Below, piece by piece: positions 28,670-37,840 of a stretch of DNA of 64,000 bases. The stretch is from an uncultured Curvibacter sp. (lineage in GTDB: Bacteria; Pseudomonadota; Gammaproteobacteria; Burkholderiales; Burkholderiaceae_C). Within the stretch, counting starts at the first letter, position 1. The number at the start of each line of letters is the position of its first letter. The stretch covers positions 1-64,000 of the forward strand of contig CAIKMN010000011.1 in assembly GCA_903828535.1 (NCBI GenBank), in the 5' to 3' direction. Below the pieces are notes generated by a model. It had not been told where the DNA came from. It worked only from the letters and a program-made list of their open reading frames with translations, and searched no databases. Both the position numbers and the translations under genes were made by a program.

Positions 28670-29030
28670 AGCCCAAATCATGCAGCAGAGTTATCTGCTG
28701 GTTTGTCCCGAAGGCCGCGAAGAGCGGCTGATGCAAGCCGTTCAGCGGTTGGATGCGGCGATGGTGAAAATTCGCGATGCGGGCAAAGTCAAAGCGCGCG
28801 ACCGCATCGCCGTTTTGGCGGCCCTGAATTTCGCCTTCGAATTGGGCGACCGTGAACTTGAACCTCACCCTAACTTGAACTCAACGAGCGGCGCCTCTGA
28901 AGTTGCCACCGCCTCGGCGCCTGCCTCAGGCGCTTCGAATTCAAACGACGCCAGCGCGGGCCACCAACGTCTGAATCAACTCCTCACCCAATTGGACGCG
29001 GCCTTGGGTCAAGACGGGTTGTTGATTTAA
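28656..29030 (+). CDS. zapA: Cell division protein ZapA
   Basis: A 124-residue FtsZ-ring-associated protein. The N-terminal domain (about 1-70) has QSYLLVCPEGREERLMQAVQRLDAAMVKIRD, the ZapA fold, followed by the DRIAVLAALNFAFEL helix. Residues about 75-105 form a low-complexity Ser/Ala/Asn linker before a final coiled-coil helix that drives dimerisation in the family. 6S RNA follows, the same zapA-ssrS order known in E. coli. Confidence 0.92.
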   Translation: MKQIEAQIMQQSYLLVCPEGREERLMQAVQRLDAAMVKIRDAGKVKARDRIAVLAALNFAFELGDRELEPHPNLNSTSGASEVATASAPASGASNSNDASAGHQRLNQLLTQLDAALGQDGLLI

Positions 29031-29091
29031 AAACAACAACCTGAAACGCGGTCGAAAATTTCAAGGGAAAAAGCCCTTTATAAACCTACAA

Positions 29092-29271
29092 TGCCTCTGT
29101 CTGAGGTGCATGCTGGGCTTTATATTTCCTTGAACCAATGCTCATAGAGCTCGGGCTTGGAACATCGTTTGGTGAGCGTGATCATCTCGCGCCAGATGAA
29201 CCCAACGCCATTCTGACCTCGCCCACCTGAACCCCGGTTCAGGATGCCGGTCCGGTGGCACCTCAGACACC
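29092..29271 (+). ncRNA. ssrS: 6S RNA
   Basis: The 5' end (gtctgaggtgc, 29099-29109) and the 3' end (gcacctcagac, 29258-29268) form a perfect 11-bp closing stem. Inside are GTTTGGTGAGCGTGATC, matching the GGTTGGTGAGCATGCTC of E. coli 6S RNA, and the hairpin CCTGAACC-CC-GGTTCAGG, equivalent to the E. coli 3' bubble hairpin. TATAAA (29079-29084) or TACAAT (29087-29092) can serve as the -10 box. 6S RNA mimics an open promoter and binds sigma70 RNA polymerase. Ends are approximate. Confidence 0.93.
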
Positions 29272-29298
29272 TTTTCGCTTCCCCACCTCAAATAAATC

Positions 29299-30108
29299 AT
29301 GCTGCAAATTGCCACTTGGAACGTTAACTCGCTCGGCGTGCGATTGCCGCAAGTGTTGGACTGGTTGCAGGCCAATCCGGTCGATGCGCTGTGCTTGCAA
29401 GAGCTGAAATTAACCGACGATAAGTTTCCGCACGAAGCCATTCATGCGGCCGGCTACGAGGCGCAGGTGTTCGGTCAAAAGACTTACAACGGCGTGGCCA
29501 TTTTGGTGCGCAAGTTCGCCCGCCAAGCCCCCGAAATGCCGCTGAATGTCCGAGACGTGGTGAAGAACATCCCTGATTTTGCGGATGAACAGTCGCGTTT
29601 GATCGCGTTGACTTTAGAGACACCGCTGGGTGCAATTCGTTTGGTCAATGGTTATTTCGTCAACGGCCAAGCCCCGGACTCGGAAAAGTTTGCCTACAAA
29701 ATGCACTGGCTGGAGGCGCTTCATAAGAACCTGGCCGCCGACTTGATCCAAAATTCCCAGCTTTGTTTGGTGGGCGACTTCAACATCACCGCGGACGATC
29801 GAGACACCTGGGACCCAGAGGGTTTGCGTGAAACCATTCACCACACCACCGCGGAACGATCGTCGTTCCAAGGCCTGTTGAATCTCGGTTTGCACGACGC
29901 CTTTCGCTTGTTTGAAGACGGCCCCAAGCATTACTCCTGGTGGGATTACCGTGACCTGGCCTTCCGACGAAACCGGGGTTTGCGCATCGATTACACCTTG
30001 GTCAGCGAAGCGCTCAAGCCCAAGGTCAGTGCTTGTACGATCGACAAAACCCCGCGTAAAAATGAGCGCCCCAGCGACCACACACCGGTGGTTGTTTCCT
30101 TGGGCTAA
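29299..30108 (+). CDS. xth: Exodeoxyribonuclease III
   Basis: A 269-residue Mg-dependent AP endonuclease/3'-5' exonuclease of the EEP superfamily, active in base-excision repair. Motifs: ATWNVNSL at the start, LCLQELKL with Glu35, a GDFNI block (about 153-157), LRIDYTLVS, and SDHTPVVV at the C-terminus with the catalytic His. It begins 28 bases after the 6S RNA and is convergent with ntrC, 16 bases away, with no obvious terminator. Confidence 0.95.
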   Translation: MLQIATWNVNSLGVRLPQVLDWLQANPVDALCLQELKLTDDKFPHEAIHAAGYEAQVFGQKTYNGVAILVRKFARQAPEMPLNVRDVVKNIPDFADEQSRLIALTLETPLGAIRLVNGYFVNGQAPDSEKFAYKMHWLEALHKNLAADLIQNSQLCLVGDFNITADDRDTWDPEGLRETIHHTTAERSSFQGLLNLGLHDAFRLFEDGPKHYSWWDYRDLAFRRNRGLRIDYTLVSEALKPKVSACTIDKTPRKNERPSDHTPVVVSLG

Positions 30109-30124
30109 TTTGAATGGTTTAGGC

Positions 30125-31684
30125 TCAGCTTGACTCGAGACCCAACTCCTGAATTTTTCGTGTGATCGTATTGCGCCCGATGCCCAGGCGCACCGCCGCT
30201 TCAATGCGCCGTCCACGGGTATTCGCCAGGGTGGTTTGAATGAGCTTGGCTTCAAAGCGCTTGGTCAACACCTCCCAAACATCGTTGTGGCCTTGCGCCA
30301 ACAAGGCATCCACCTCCGTCTCGAGGATTGCCTCCCAACCGAGGGAGGGCTCCGCAGAAGCCCGAAAGGGCGTCGTTGGCATGCTGGCCAAAGACTGCAA
30401 AGGAGAGGGCTGAAGCGGTGTAGTCGCAAACGGTGCCGGCCCCTGCGCTAGACCCGTAGAAGTTGAATCAGAACTCAAGACGCCTGAAAATTCAATCAAG
30501 GGCAACCCCGTGTGTTGCAACACCTCGGGGGGCAAGTCTTTGGCTTCAATGACTTGGGATGGTGCCATGACGGTCAGCCAATGGCATATGTTTTCGAGCT
30601 GGCGAACATTGCCGGGGAAGTTGAAGCCCATCAATAAATTCAGGGCCGGCTCGGCAATTCGCTTGGCCTCAACGCCCAATTGCTTGGCGCTTTGTTGCAA
30701 AAAATGTCGGGTCAGGACTGGAATGTCCTCGCGGCGTTCGCGCAAGGCGGGCAGGCGCAAGCGAATGACGTTCAAGCGATGAAACAAGTCCTCGCGGAAC
30801 ACGCCGTCTTTGACACGTTGCTCCAAGTCTTGGTGCGTGGCCGCAATGACCCGAACATTCGTCTTGATGGCGTTGTGACCGCCGACGCGGTAGAAATTAC
30901 CATCTGACAAAATCCGCAGCAACCGGGTTTGCAAGTCGAGTGGCATGTCGCCAATTTCATCCAAGAACAACGTGCCGCCGTCGGCTTGCTCAAATCGGCC
31001 TCGCCGCATGGCCTGTGCCCCGGTAAAAGCCCCGCGCTCGTGGCCAAACAATTCGGATTCCAGTAAATCTTTGGGAATGGCCGCGGTGTTGATGGCCACA
31101 AAGGGCCCGCCAGCACGCACCGAGTGCTTGTGCAAAGCACGCGCCACCAATTCTTTGCCGGAGCCAGATTCACCCGTGATCATGACGGTCACGTTGCTTT
31201 GGCTGAGTCGCCCAATGGCCCGAAAAACGTCTTGCATGGCCGATGCTTGGCCCAGCATTTCTGGCGCCTCCATGGCGCGGTCTTCTGCCACTTCTTCACG
31301 CTGGCTTTCTTCGACGGCGCGGCGAATCAACTCGACCGCTTTGGTCAAATCAAAGGGTTTGGGCAAGTACTCAAAGGCGCCACCTTGAAAGGCAGAGACC
31401 GCGCTGTCCAAGTCTGAAAAAGCGGTCATGATGATGACCGGCAAACCAGGCAGGCGTCGCTTGACTTCGTTCAGCAAATCCAGGCCCGCCCCCCCCGGCA
31501 TGCGGATGTCGCTGACCAGCACTTGAGGTGCTTGATCCTGGCTTTCATGGGTCACCGCATCCAGTGCGGCCAGCACCTCTTTGGGTTGGGTAAAGCTGCG
31601 CGTCTGCAAGCCGCTTTTAGACAAGGCTTTTTCCAAGACGAAACGAATCGACTGATCGTCGTCCACTATCCAAATCGGCTTCAT
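30125..31684 (-). CDS. ntrC: Nitrogen regulator NtrC (NR(I))
   Basis: A 519-residue sigma54-dependent activator. The receiver domain (1-125) has phospho-acceptor Asp59 in VLVSDIRMPG and Lys in YLPKPF. The AAA+ domain (about 145-380) has Walker A GESGSGKE, the sigma54-contact loop GAFTGA and Walker B LFLDEIGDMP. A Ser/Thr/Pro-rich linker (about 400-440) precedes a Fis-type HTH (ending RLGIGRNTITRKIQELGL). It lies downstream of ntrB (19 bases) on the same strand. Its likely binding site and a sigma54 promoter are visible in front of glnA in this window. Confidence 0.97.
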   Translation of the reverse strand: MKPIWIVDDDQSIRFVLEKALSKSGLQTRSFTQPKEVLAALDAVTHESQDQAPQVLVSDIRMPGGAGLDLLNEVKRRLPGLPVIIMTAFSDLDSAVSAFQGGAFEYLPKPFDLTKAVELIRRAVEESQREEVAEDRAMEAPEMLGQASAMQDVFRAIGRLSQSNVTVMITGESGSGKELVARALHKHSVRAGGPFVAINTAAIPKDLLESELFGHERGAFTGAQAMRRGRFEQADGGTLFLDEIGDMPLDLQTRLLRILSDGNFYRVGGHNAIKTNVRVIAATHQDLEQRVKDGVFREDLFHRLNVIRLRLPALRERREDIPVLTRHFLQQSAKQLGVEAKRIAEPALNLLMGFNFPGNVRQLENICHWLTVMAPSQVIEAKDLPPEVLQHTGLPLIEFSGVLSSDSTSTGLAQGPAPFATTPLQPSPLQSLASMPTTPFRASAEPSLGWEAILETEVDALLAQGHNDVWEVLTKRFEAKLIQTTLANTRGRRIEAAVRLGIGRNTITRKIQELGLESS

Positions 31685-31703
31685 CTCATTCCTTCAATCA
31701 ATT

Positions 31704-32825
31704 TCAGGGCAAAGGAATCAAAATTTTGAAATCCGTTCGCCCCGGCTCACTGTCGCATTCAATCAAACCATGGTGCTGTTGCACAAATGTCTGCGCTAAA
31801 TTCAAACCCAAACCCGACCCACCGTCTCGCCCCGACACCAAGGGGTAAAACAACCGGTCTTTGATGGCCTCCGGAATACCGGGGCCGTTGTCGATGACAT
31901 GCAATTCCAATGCCAGCCGATAACGTTGCTTGCCAAAAGTGACTTGACGGGCGATTCGGGTCTGGAAGGTGATGCAGGCGTCACCCGCCTGAATGCGATC
32001 AGACAAAGCCTGCGCGGCGTTGTGGGCGATGTTCAGCACCGCTTGGATCAATTGTTCGCGGTCACCCCTGAGTTCAGGGATGGAGGTATCGAAGTCCCGC
32101 TCGACCCGAAGCCCTTTTGGAAATTCAGCCACGATCAAGGAGCGCACCCGCTCGCAAACCTCGTGGATGTTCAAGTCGGCGACCACCTGCGCTCGCCGAT
32201 GCGGGGCCAACAGCCGATCCACCAGCGTTTGCAGGCGGTCGGCTTCGTGGATGATGACTTGGGTGTACTCGTTCAGTTCTTTGGAGTGAATGTCCATTTC
32301 GAGCAACTGAGCCGCCCCTCGGATGCCCCCCAGGGGATTTTTAATTTCATGGGCCAAATTGCGAATCAGCTCCTTGTTCGCCAATGCCTGATCGACCAGA
32401 CGCTCCTCGCGCTCTTGTTTCGCCTGTTGTTCGAGGGGCAGCAGCTCCACCAGGGCCTCATTGGGCTGCATGCCTTGGGCCACGATCACGTGCACAGGCA
32501 CCGCGTCGTGGCTGACCCGTTTGAGCATGCCCTCGTAACGAATGGCCGCAAACGCATTTTCACGGGCCCCCGATATGGCTTGTCGGAAAGGACTCGGGTC
32601 GACAAAAAAGTCGGCAAAATCAACCGCTTCAATGGTGCGTCGTGACATGCCGATGGCGTCTTCCAGGGCCGCGTTGGCATAGAGCACCTGACCGTCAAAT
32701 CGGACCACCGCCACCAAGGTGATCAGATAGTCGAGGACTTGCCACTGAGGGTTGGCTTTGGCGCTTGTGGAGGCACTGGCGTTCTGAGTCTGCGGCGTTT
32801 TGAGGGGGGGAGGGTTCGGTTTCAT
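31704..32825 (-). CDS. ntrB: Nitrogen sensor kinase NtrB (NR(II))
   Basis: A 373-residue soluble histidine kinase/phosphatase that sets NtrC phosphorylation, controlled by PII. A Pro/Thr-rich N-terminal tail (about 1-26) is followed by a PAS domain (about 28-130). The H-box NLAHEIKNPLGG carries His159, and the HATPase part has NIAHNAAQAL, VIDNGPGIPE and SGRDGGSGLGLNLA. No membrane segment is present, as expected. Its start overlaps the stop of the DUF4124-like gene by 4 bases. Confidence 0.96.
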   Translation of the reverse strand: MKPNPPPLKTPQTQNASASTSAKANPQWQVLDYLITLVAVVRFDGQVLYANAALEDAIGMSRRTIEAVDFADFFVDPSPFRQAISGARENAFAAIRYEGMLKRVSHDAVPVHVIVAQGMQPNEALVELLPLEQQAKQEREERLVDQALANKELIRNLAHEIKNPLGGIRGAAQLLEMDIHSKELNEYTQVIIHEADRLQTLVDRLLAPHRRAQVVADLNIHEVCERVRSLIVAEFPKGLRVERDFDTSIPELRGDREQLIQAVLNIAHNAAQALSDRIQAGDACITFQTRIARQVTFGKQRYRLALELHVIDNGPGIPEAIKDRLFYPLVSGRDGGSGLGLNLAQTFVQQHHGLIECDSEPGRTDFKILIPLP

Positions 32826-33391
32826 TTGAGCCGATTCAATTCATGTTGAAGGCCGGTCAAATCGGCCTCGTTGCGATCGAGTTGTCTTTTGAGTTCAGCC
32901 ACCCGGTCTAAGTATTTTTGGTGATTTCTGACTTCATCCCCGAGCAGCGGTGGCGCGCCGTTTTCATAGGCCGCCAGCAACGCTTGCCGCTGTGATTGAG
33001 CGCGCGTCCACTCGGCCTCCAAAATGGCCCTGGCTTCTTGACGAACCGCCTGCTCGGGGCTTTCTTTGGGTTCTGGCCCGAGGGCCTCGTTGGCCCGCTT
33101 GGATCCCGCGCCGGATTTAACCAGGCCATTTTTGTCCGTGGTGGCCTGTTTGGCTAAATCAGGTCCCTTGATCTCGGTCACGCTGACGCCCTGTAAAACC
33201 TGGCAATCGGGCGCCTTTTTTCCGGGAGGCGTGACCGGTTTTTGGTTGGTGTATTCATGGCCGCAACGGTAAATCACTTCTTGCGCACTCACCTGGGGCG
33301 TGACCCACAAACCAAGCCAAAAACCCAGCAATAAAACAGGCCATAACCCCAGACACATGACTAAACACCGCAGTGAACGATTGATTGGCAT
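32822..33391 (-). CDS. DUF4124-like exported protein
   Basis: A 189-residue protein with a signal peptide (about 1-36, ending VSAQ) followed by EVIYRCGHEYTNQKP, a DUF4124-like motif, and a C-terminal coiled coil (about 150-189, VAELKRQLDRNEADLTGLQHEL). The role is unknown; it is probably periplasmic. It lies between glnA and ntrBC on the same strand and overlaps ntrB by 4 bases, a recurrent position in betaproteobacteria, yet nothing in it points to nitrogen control. Confidence 0.72.
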   Translation of the reverse strand: MPINRSLRCLVMCLGLWPVLLLGFWLGLWVTPQVSAQEVIYRCGHEYTNQKPVTPPGKKAPDCQVLQGVSVTEIKGPDLAKQATTDKNGLVKSGAGSKRANEALGPEPKESPEQAVRQEARAILEAEWTRAQSQRQALLAAYENGAPPLLGDEVRNHQKYLDRVAELKRQLDRNEADLTGLQHELNRLK

Positions 33392-33482
33392 CTAATGAGC
33401 GTCAACATCGTGTTAACTTGGTTTCGATTTTTGAGGGTTGAAGGGGAACAGAAAACACCCAAGACGGGGGTTAAAAGGTCAT

Positions 33483-33512
33483 AAAAAAAGGGCAACCGAA
33501 GCTGCCCTTTTT
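33483..33512 (-). terminator. Terminator after glnA
   Basis: On the minus strand, AAAAAGGGCA pairs with TGCCCTTTTT around a short loop and is followed by more T residues. It separates glnA from the DUF4124-ntrBC genes. Confidence 0.92.
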
Positions 33513-33532
33513 GACTGTGCAGCCTGCTCGGC

Positions 33533-34948
33533 TTACAGAGAGTAGTACATGTCGTATTCGACTGGGTGCACCGCTTGGCGGAAACGGGTCACTTCGGTCA
33601 TCTTCAACTCAATGTAGGCGTCGATCATGCTGTCAGTGAACACACCGCCCTTGGTCAAGAACGCGCGGTCTTTGTCCAAGTGCTCCAAGGCTTGGTCCAA
33701 GCTGTGGCAGACGGTGGGCACCAATGCGTCCTCTTCGGGTGGCAAGTGGTATAGGTCCTTCGTGGCTGCTTCGCCGGGGTGGATCTTGTTTTCCACGCCG
33801 TCCAAACCGGCCATCAACAAGGCCGAGAAGCACAGGTAGGGGTTGGCCATTGGATCGGGGAAACGGGCTTCCACGCGACGGCCTTTGGGGTTGGCCACAA
33901 ACGGAATACGGATCGAAGCCGAGCGGTTCTTGGCCGAGTAAGCCAATTTCACAGGCGCTTCAAAACCGGGGACCAAGCGCTTGTAGCTGTTGGTAGAGGG
34001 GTTGGTGATGGCGTTCAAAGCACGGGCGTGCTTGATGATGCCGCCGATGTAGTACAAGGCGTAATCGGACAGGCCCGCATAGCCGTCGCCAGCGAAAAGA
34101 TTCTTGCCGTCTTTCCAGACCGATTGGTGCACGTGCATGCCCGAACCGTTGTCGCCCACCAGGGGCTTGGGCATGAAGGTAGCGGTTTTGCCATAGGCAT
34201 TGGCCACGTTCCAGACCACGTATTTCAGACGTTGGGTCCAGTCAGCGCGCTCGACCAAGGTGCTGAACTTGGTGCCAATTTCGTTTTGACCCGCACCGGC
34301 CACTTCGTGGTGGAACACTTCAACCGGAATGCCAATCGACTCAAGGATCAAAGACATTTCAGCGCGCATGTCTTGCGTGCTGTCAACGGGGGGCACAGGG
34401 AAGTAGCCGCCCTTGACGGTGGGACGGTGGCCACGGTTACCGCCTTCGAGCTTAGCGCCGGTGTTCCAAGAAGCTTCGTATTCTTCGATTTTGAACATGG
34501 AGCCCGACATGTCGTTCTTCCAACGCACGCCGTCAAAGATGAAGAATTCGGGTTCGGGGCCAAAGTAAGCGGTGTCACCCAAGCCGGAAGCGCGCATGAA
34601 AGCTTCTGCGCGCTTGGCGATGGAGCGAGGATCGCGGTCATAGGCTTTGCCGTCAGCGGGCTCCACCACGTCGCAGGTCAAGACCATCGTGGTTTCTTCA
34701 AAGAAAGGGTCGATGATGGCGGTGTTGGCGTCGGGCATCAATTGCATGTCGGAGGCTTCAATGCCTTTCCAACCGGCAATGGAGGAGCCGTCAAAGGCGT
34801 GACCCGACGTGAACTTGTCTTCGTCAAAATGTGACACCGGTACGGTCACGTGTTGTTCTTTACCACGGGTATCGGTGAAACGGAAATCAACAAATTTGAC
34901 TTCTTCGTCCTTCACCAGCTTCATGACGTCAGCGACAGTCTTTGCCAT
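33533..34948 (-). CDS. glnA: Glutamine synthetase type I
   Basis: A 471-residue dodecameric enzyme that makes glutamine from glutamate, ammonia and ATP. It shows the signature [12 protein letters not shown], the [10 protein letters not shown] block, the ATP-binding [12 protein letters not shown] region, and the adenylylation segment [10 protein letters not shown] near residue 400, whose Tyr is modified by GlnE in GSI-beta enzymes. Length and start are typical. A sigma54 promoter and an NtrC site lie upstream, and a terminator follows. Confidence 0.98.
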   Translation of the reverse strand: MAKTVADVMKLVKDEEVKFVDFRFTDTRGKEQHVTVPVSHFDEDKFTSGHAFDGSSIAGWKGIEASDMQLMPDANTAIIDPFFEETTMVLTCDVVEPADGKAYDRDPRSIAKRAEAFMRASGLGDTAYFGPEPEFFIFDGVRWKNDMSGSMFKIEEYEASWNTGAKLEGGNRGHRPTVKGGYFPVPPVDSTQDMRAEMSLILESIGIPVEVFHHEVAGAGQNEIGTKFSTLVERADWTQRLKYVVWNVANAYGKTATFMPKPLVGDNGSGMHVHQSVWKDGKNLFAGDGYAGLSDYALYYIGGIIKHARALNAITNPSTNSYKRLVPGFEAPVKLAYSAKNRSASIRIPFVANPKGRRVEARFPDPMANPYLCFSALLMAGLDGVENKIHPGEAATKDLYHLPPEEDALVPTVCHSLDQALEHLDKDRAFLTKGGVFTDSMIDAYIELKMTEVTRFRQAVHPVEYDMYYSL

Positions 34949-34986
34949 CAGGTTCTCCTAAGTTGAGGCTTGTAAATAAGGATGCT

Positions 34987-35004
34987 TATGCAGTTCTTGT
35001 GCCA
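34987..35004 (-). promoter_or_regulatory. Sigma54 (RpoN) promoter of glnA
   Basis: On the minus strand the sequence TGGCACAAGAACTGCAT has the invariant GG-N10-GC spacing of -24/-12 promoters (GG at 35003-35002, GC at 34991-34990). The 5' part TGGCAC is consensus. Transcription would start near 34978, about 30 bases before the glnA ATG. Confidence 0.85.
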
Positions 35005-35084
35005 AACCGCAAGGGGCACATTTTGCCTTGCTTGCGCGCTATTTTGAGGAATATTCAAGGAAAGTTGTGGGGCTGTTTTTTTAT

Positions 35085-35106
35085 TGCACCAAAATTGTGC
35101 ATTATA
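35085..35106 (-). promoter_or_regulatory. NtrC binding site overlapping a sigma70 -10 box
   Basis: TGCACC-N5-TGTGCA (35085-35101) closely matches the NtrC consensus dyad and lies about 110 bases upstream of the expected sigma54 start, a normal enhancer distance. A perfect TATAAT (minus strand, 35106-35101) touches it, so NtrC binding would block a constitutive start there, as at E. coli glnAp1. Confidence 0.8.
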
Positions 35107-35129
35107 GGCACCAAATAAAACATTTTTAA

Positions 35130-35948
35130 TCAGCGCACCATTTCGGGGCCCAATCGAACCCCTTGGGTTTTCAAAGTTTCCAGCATAAAAAGATAGGCCG
35201 GATCTGCCACCTTGGGGTCGCCTTTGACGCCCAGCTCAATGTGCCGGCCATGTTCGGGGTGGTCCACGCTCGGGAGGCTGAAGACCTTCACACCCGCATG
35301 TTCACGCTCAATTTTTTCCATCAGCGGGGTCAATGCGGCCTCCATCGCGCCGTAGATGACGATGGACTTTTCAATGTAGGGGTTGGCATTGAAATGCGCG
35401 GCATAGAGCGTATCCAACACCCATTCCATCATGGGCCAAGCCATGACCGGAAAGCCAGGTACGAAATGCACCGCCCCGGCGCTTTTTCCAGCACAGCTGA
35501 AACCTGGGATTTTGTTGTAGGGGTTCGGAATAATTTGTGCCGAGGCCGGGAACACGCCCATGTTCAAGCGGTGAATGTTGTCTGGGCTGTCGGCCACATA
35601 AGGAATGCCTTGCTCGCGGGCGGTGTCTTGCATGCGTTCTCGAATCAGCAAGTCGGCCTGAGGGTGCAGTTGTAGGGCCTGGCCCAAGGCTTTGGCAGCG
35701 CTTTGGCGGGTGTGGTCATCGGGTGTAGCGCCAATGCCACCGCAGGAAAACACCACATCGCCTGAGTCGAAGGCCCGTTTCAAGGTGTCCACCAGACGCT
35801 CAGGGTTGTCGCCAACGTACTCGGCCCAAGACAAGGACAAACCACGCGCGTTTAAAAGCGCTATGGCCTTGGGCAGGTGCTTATCAGCGCGTTTGCCAGA
35901 CAAAATTTCATCGCCGACGATGATGAGGCCAAATCGAATAGAAGACAT
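35130..35948 (-). CDS. CinA-type competence/damage-inducible (molybdopterin-binding-like) protein
   Basis: A 272-residue protein whose N-terminal half (about 5-175) is a MoCF/MogA-like domain: FGLIIVGDEILSGKRADKH and VVFSCGGIGATPDDHTRQ are the conserved strands. The C-terminal part lacks the CinA deamidase domain of full-length proteins, so it is a short CinA-N form. In other bacteria such domains hydrolyse ADP-ribose or are linked to pyridine-nucleotide recycling; here the reaction is unproven. It lies upstream of glnA on the same strand, but glnA has its own promoter. Confidence 0.85.
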   Translation of the reverse strand: MSSIRFGLIIVGDEILSGKRADKHLPKAIALLNARGLSLSWAEYVGDNPERLVDTLKRAFDSGDVVFSCGGIGATPDDHTRQSAAKALGQALQLHPQADLLIRERMQDTAREQGIPYVADSPDNIHRLNMGVFPASAQIIPNPYNKIPGFSCAGKSAGAVHFVPGFPVMAWPMMEWVLDTLYAAHFNANPYIEKSIVIYGAMEAALTPLMEKIEREHAGVKVFSLPSVDHPEHGRHIELGVKGDPKVADPAYLFMLETLKTQGVRLGPEMVR

Positions 35949-35975
35949 GTCGACATTCTAATTTCTGAAAGGTTT

Positions 35976-36803
35976 TCAAGGGGCTTCACGCGACCTGGCC
36001 AATACAGCCAAGCCAAAGTGGGCGAACCAAAGCCCAGCAAATGCAAAAACAGCGACATAAGCGGCCACCGCCAAAGGCACCAAAACAGCAAAGGCAGTGG
36101 CCCAGGCGGTGCCAGAGGCCCAAATCAAGGTGGGGAAAGCCGCCAAATAACCACAGACCAGCCCAATCAACATCAGCGGCACTCGGTGCTGTTGGAACAA
36201 CGTCAAACGCTCAGACGGGCTCGCCAAGGTGGCCAAAGTGGCGCTGGCCAAAAGCCGGTAACAGAGCCAGCCCCAAATGAGCGGGGGCAAAACCACCACC
36301 AAGGGCGGTACCAGCCACAAAGGCATCGAGACCCCCAAAGCCAACAAGGCCATAAGCAAGGCGCTGATGAACTCCCACGCCAGGCCAGGTCGAGGCGCCC
36401 GGCCCAGGTCGGCGCCAAAACCTGGTGGCTTTTGAAGCCCATTGAACCGCTGGCGCCTGACCCAATTCACCAAGGCGGTTTGCATGAAGCAGCTCACCCC
36501 AATCAGACTCGCCACCACCAGAACGGGGGTGACCAACAAAATGACCAACAAGGGGGCCACCACCTGCTTCAATGCCCCCCAACCCAAAGCGTCTAACCAA
36601 GCCCACCCCGAGCTCAACCAAGGGGTCTCTAAAAACACCCTGCTGAGCTGATCGACAGCGGGATCCCAAAAAAAATAAGCCCCAGCCCAAGCCAGGGCGC
36701 TGAGCCCAACAATCGGCAACAGCGCCAAACCCAAGGTGCGCGGATGACAGAAATACAGGCCCGCACGCCAAAGCGAATCGAGCCACAAAGTCATGCTGCG
36801 CAT
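35976..36803 (-). CDS. EI24 domain membrane protein
   Basis: A 275-residue protein with about six hydrophobic helices (near 20-40, 65-90, 120-150, 160-185 and further), matching the EI24/CysZ-like superfamily seen in Comamonadaceae. I start at ATG 36803 (MRSMTLWLDSLWRAG), because the longer frame to 36971 would overlap the sterol desaturase gene. CysZ members move sulfate, but the EI24 branch in betaproteobacteria has no assigned substrate. It is last in a four-gene minus-strand run with the desaturase, deacetylase and YncE-like genes. Confidence 0.78.
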   Translation of the reverse strand: MRSMTLWLDSLWRAGLYFCHPRTLGLALLPIVGLSALAWAGAYFFWDPAVDQLSRVFLETPWLSSGWAWLDALGWGALKQVVAPLLVILLVTPVLVVASLIGVSCFMQTALVNWVRRQRFNGLQKPPGFGADLGRAPRPGLAWEFISALLMALLALGVSMPLWLVPPLVVVLPPLIWGWLCYRLLASATLATLASPSERLTLFQQHRVPLMLIGLVCGYLAAFPTLIWASGTAWATAFAVLVPLAVAAYVAVFAFAGLWFAHFGLAVLARSREAP

Positions 36804-36820
36804 CGCGGGTTGACTCGCCT

Positions 36821-37840
36821 TCAAGCTTGGCCTAGCAAGCGCAAAACACCCCGCCACTGTTGTTCCCAGAAGCCGTCGCCGTAACGACGCAGCTGGGGTT
36901 CGTGGGCCAGAGCCTTCGGCAAAAAGAGGGGCTCCACCTGATCGCGCACGCCGGTGGGATCGAAGCGCCATTCAAAGTTGGCGGTGCCAAACAAAATGTC
37001 CCACACCGGCAATAAGATGGCAAAGTTGCAGCCCCCCAGCACCTGACCTGGGCTTTCGTGCCCCAAGCCAATGGCATGGTGGACACGGTGATAGCGCGGG
37101 CTCACCCATAAACGCTCGCCCACCGAGCCAAACCAACATTTCAAATTGGCGTGGCTGAGGTTTTCAGACAATTTGGTCAGCGCCACAATCGCGACGAATT
37201 GGCCAGGCTGCACGCCAATGATTTGGCTCAACGTGGCGAGCAAAATCGCTTGCACCACATCGTCAAGGAGGTGGTTGCGGCTGTCGGTCCAAACCGTCAT
37301 GTGCCGCTGAGAGTGGTGCAAGGCATGCAAGGCCCACCAAAAGTTAAATTGGTGTTGGGCTCGGTGAACCCAATAATTAAAAAAGTCAAAGGCCACCAAA
37401 TAAAGCAGAAAGGTGACCCAGGGCAAATCGGTGACGCCCGGCCAAACATCGTCCAGGTGCCAGATGGGAAAACCGGCCAAATGAAGGGCGTCAAACCCAT
37501 CACCAATCCAAGGCTCAATCGCAAAAAACACCACCAACTGAAAAAGGCCTAGGCGGTGGATCAAGGTGTAAATCACATCGGTTTGCACCGCGCTGCGGTC
37601 GGTGAAGGGCTCGACAGGCCGCCACTTTTGAAGGGGCACGATCACAACCAATATCACCGCCAACTGCATCAAGCCCATCAAAAACCAACCCGTGGCATTG
37701 AAGGCCTCTTCGATATAGGAGGCGCCCCCCAAATGAAACATCACCGGCTCTACCACCGCTTCAAACAAAGCTTGCTGGGCATTGATGAAGGCGTCGGCCA
37801 GGTTGTTTGGGTCAGCCCAAAAATGCAGGTTTGAGATCAT
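36821..37840 (-). CDS. Sterol desaturase / fatty acid hydroxylase superfamily protein
   Basis: A 339-residue membrane di-iron protein. The His box motifs are visible: HRAQH (in YWVHRAQHQFN), HALHHSQRH, and the C-terminal RYHRVHHAIG, matching the HX3H / HX2HH pattern of the family. About four helices surround them. I start at ATG 37840 (MISNLHFWAD), which overlaps the deacetylase stop by 4 bases. Substrate unknown; no sterol genes are present, and a lipid hydroxylation role is only an inference. Squalene-making hpn genes are elsewhere in the window, about 9 kb away. Confidence 0.85.
   Translation of the reverse strand: MISNLHFWADPNNLADAFINAQQALFEAVVEPVMFHLGGASYIEEAFNATGWFLMGLMQLAVILVVIVPLQKWRPVEPFTDRSAVQTDVIYTLIHRLGLFQLVVFFAIEPWIGDGFDALHLAGFPIWHLDDVWPGVTDLPWVTFLLYLVAFDFFNYWVHRAQHQFNFWWALHALHHSQRHMTVWTDSRNHLLDDVVQAILLATLSQIIGVQPGQFVAIVALTKLSENLSHANLKCWFGSVGERLWVSPRYHRVHHAIGLGHESPGQVLGGCNFAILLPVWDILFGTANFEWRFDPTGVRDQVEPLFLPKALAHEPQLRRYGDGFWEQQWRGVLRLLGQA

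Noticed and set aside
33779-34834. 351-residue frame opposite glnA
   Set aside because: Antisense to glutamine synthetase; high codon bias in glnA keeps the opposite frame open.
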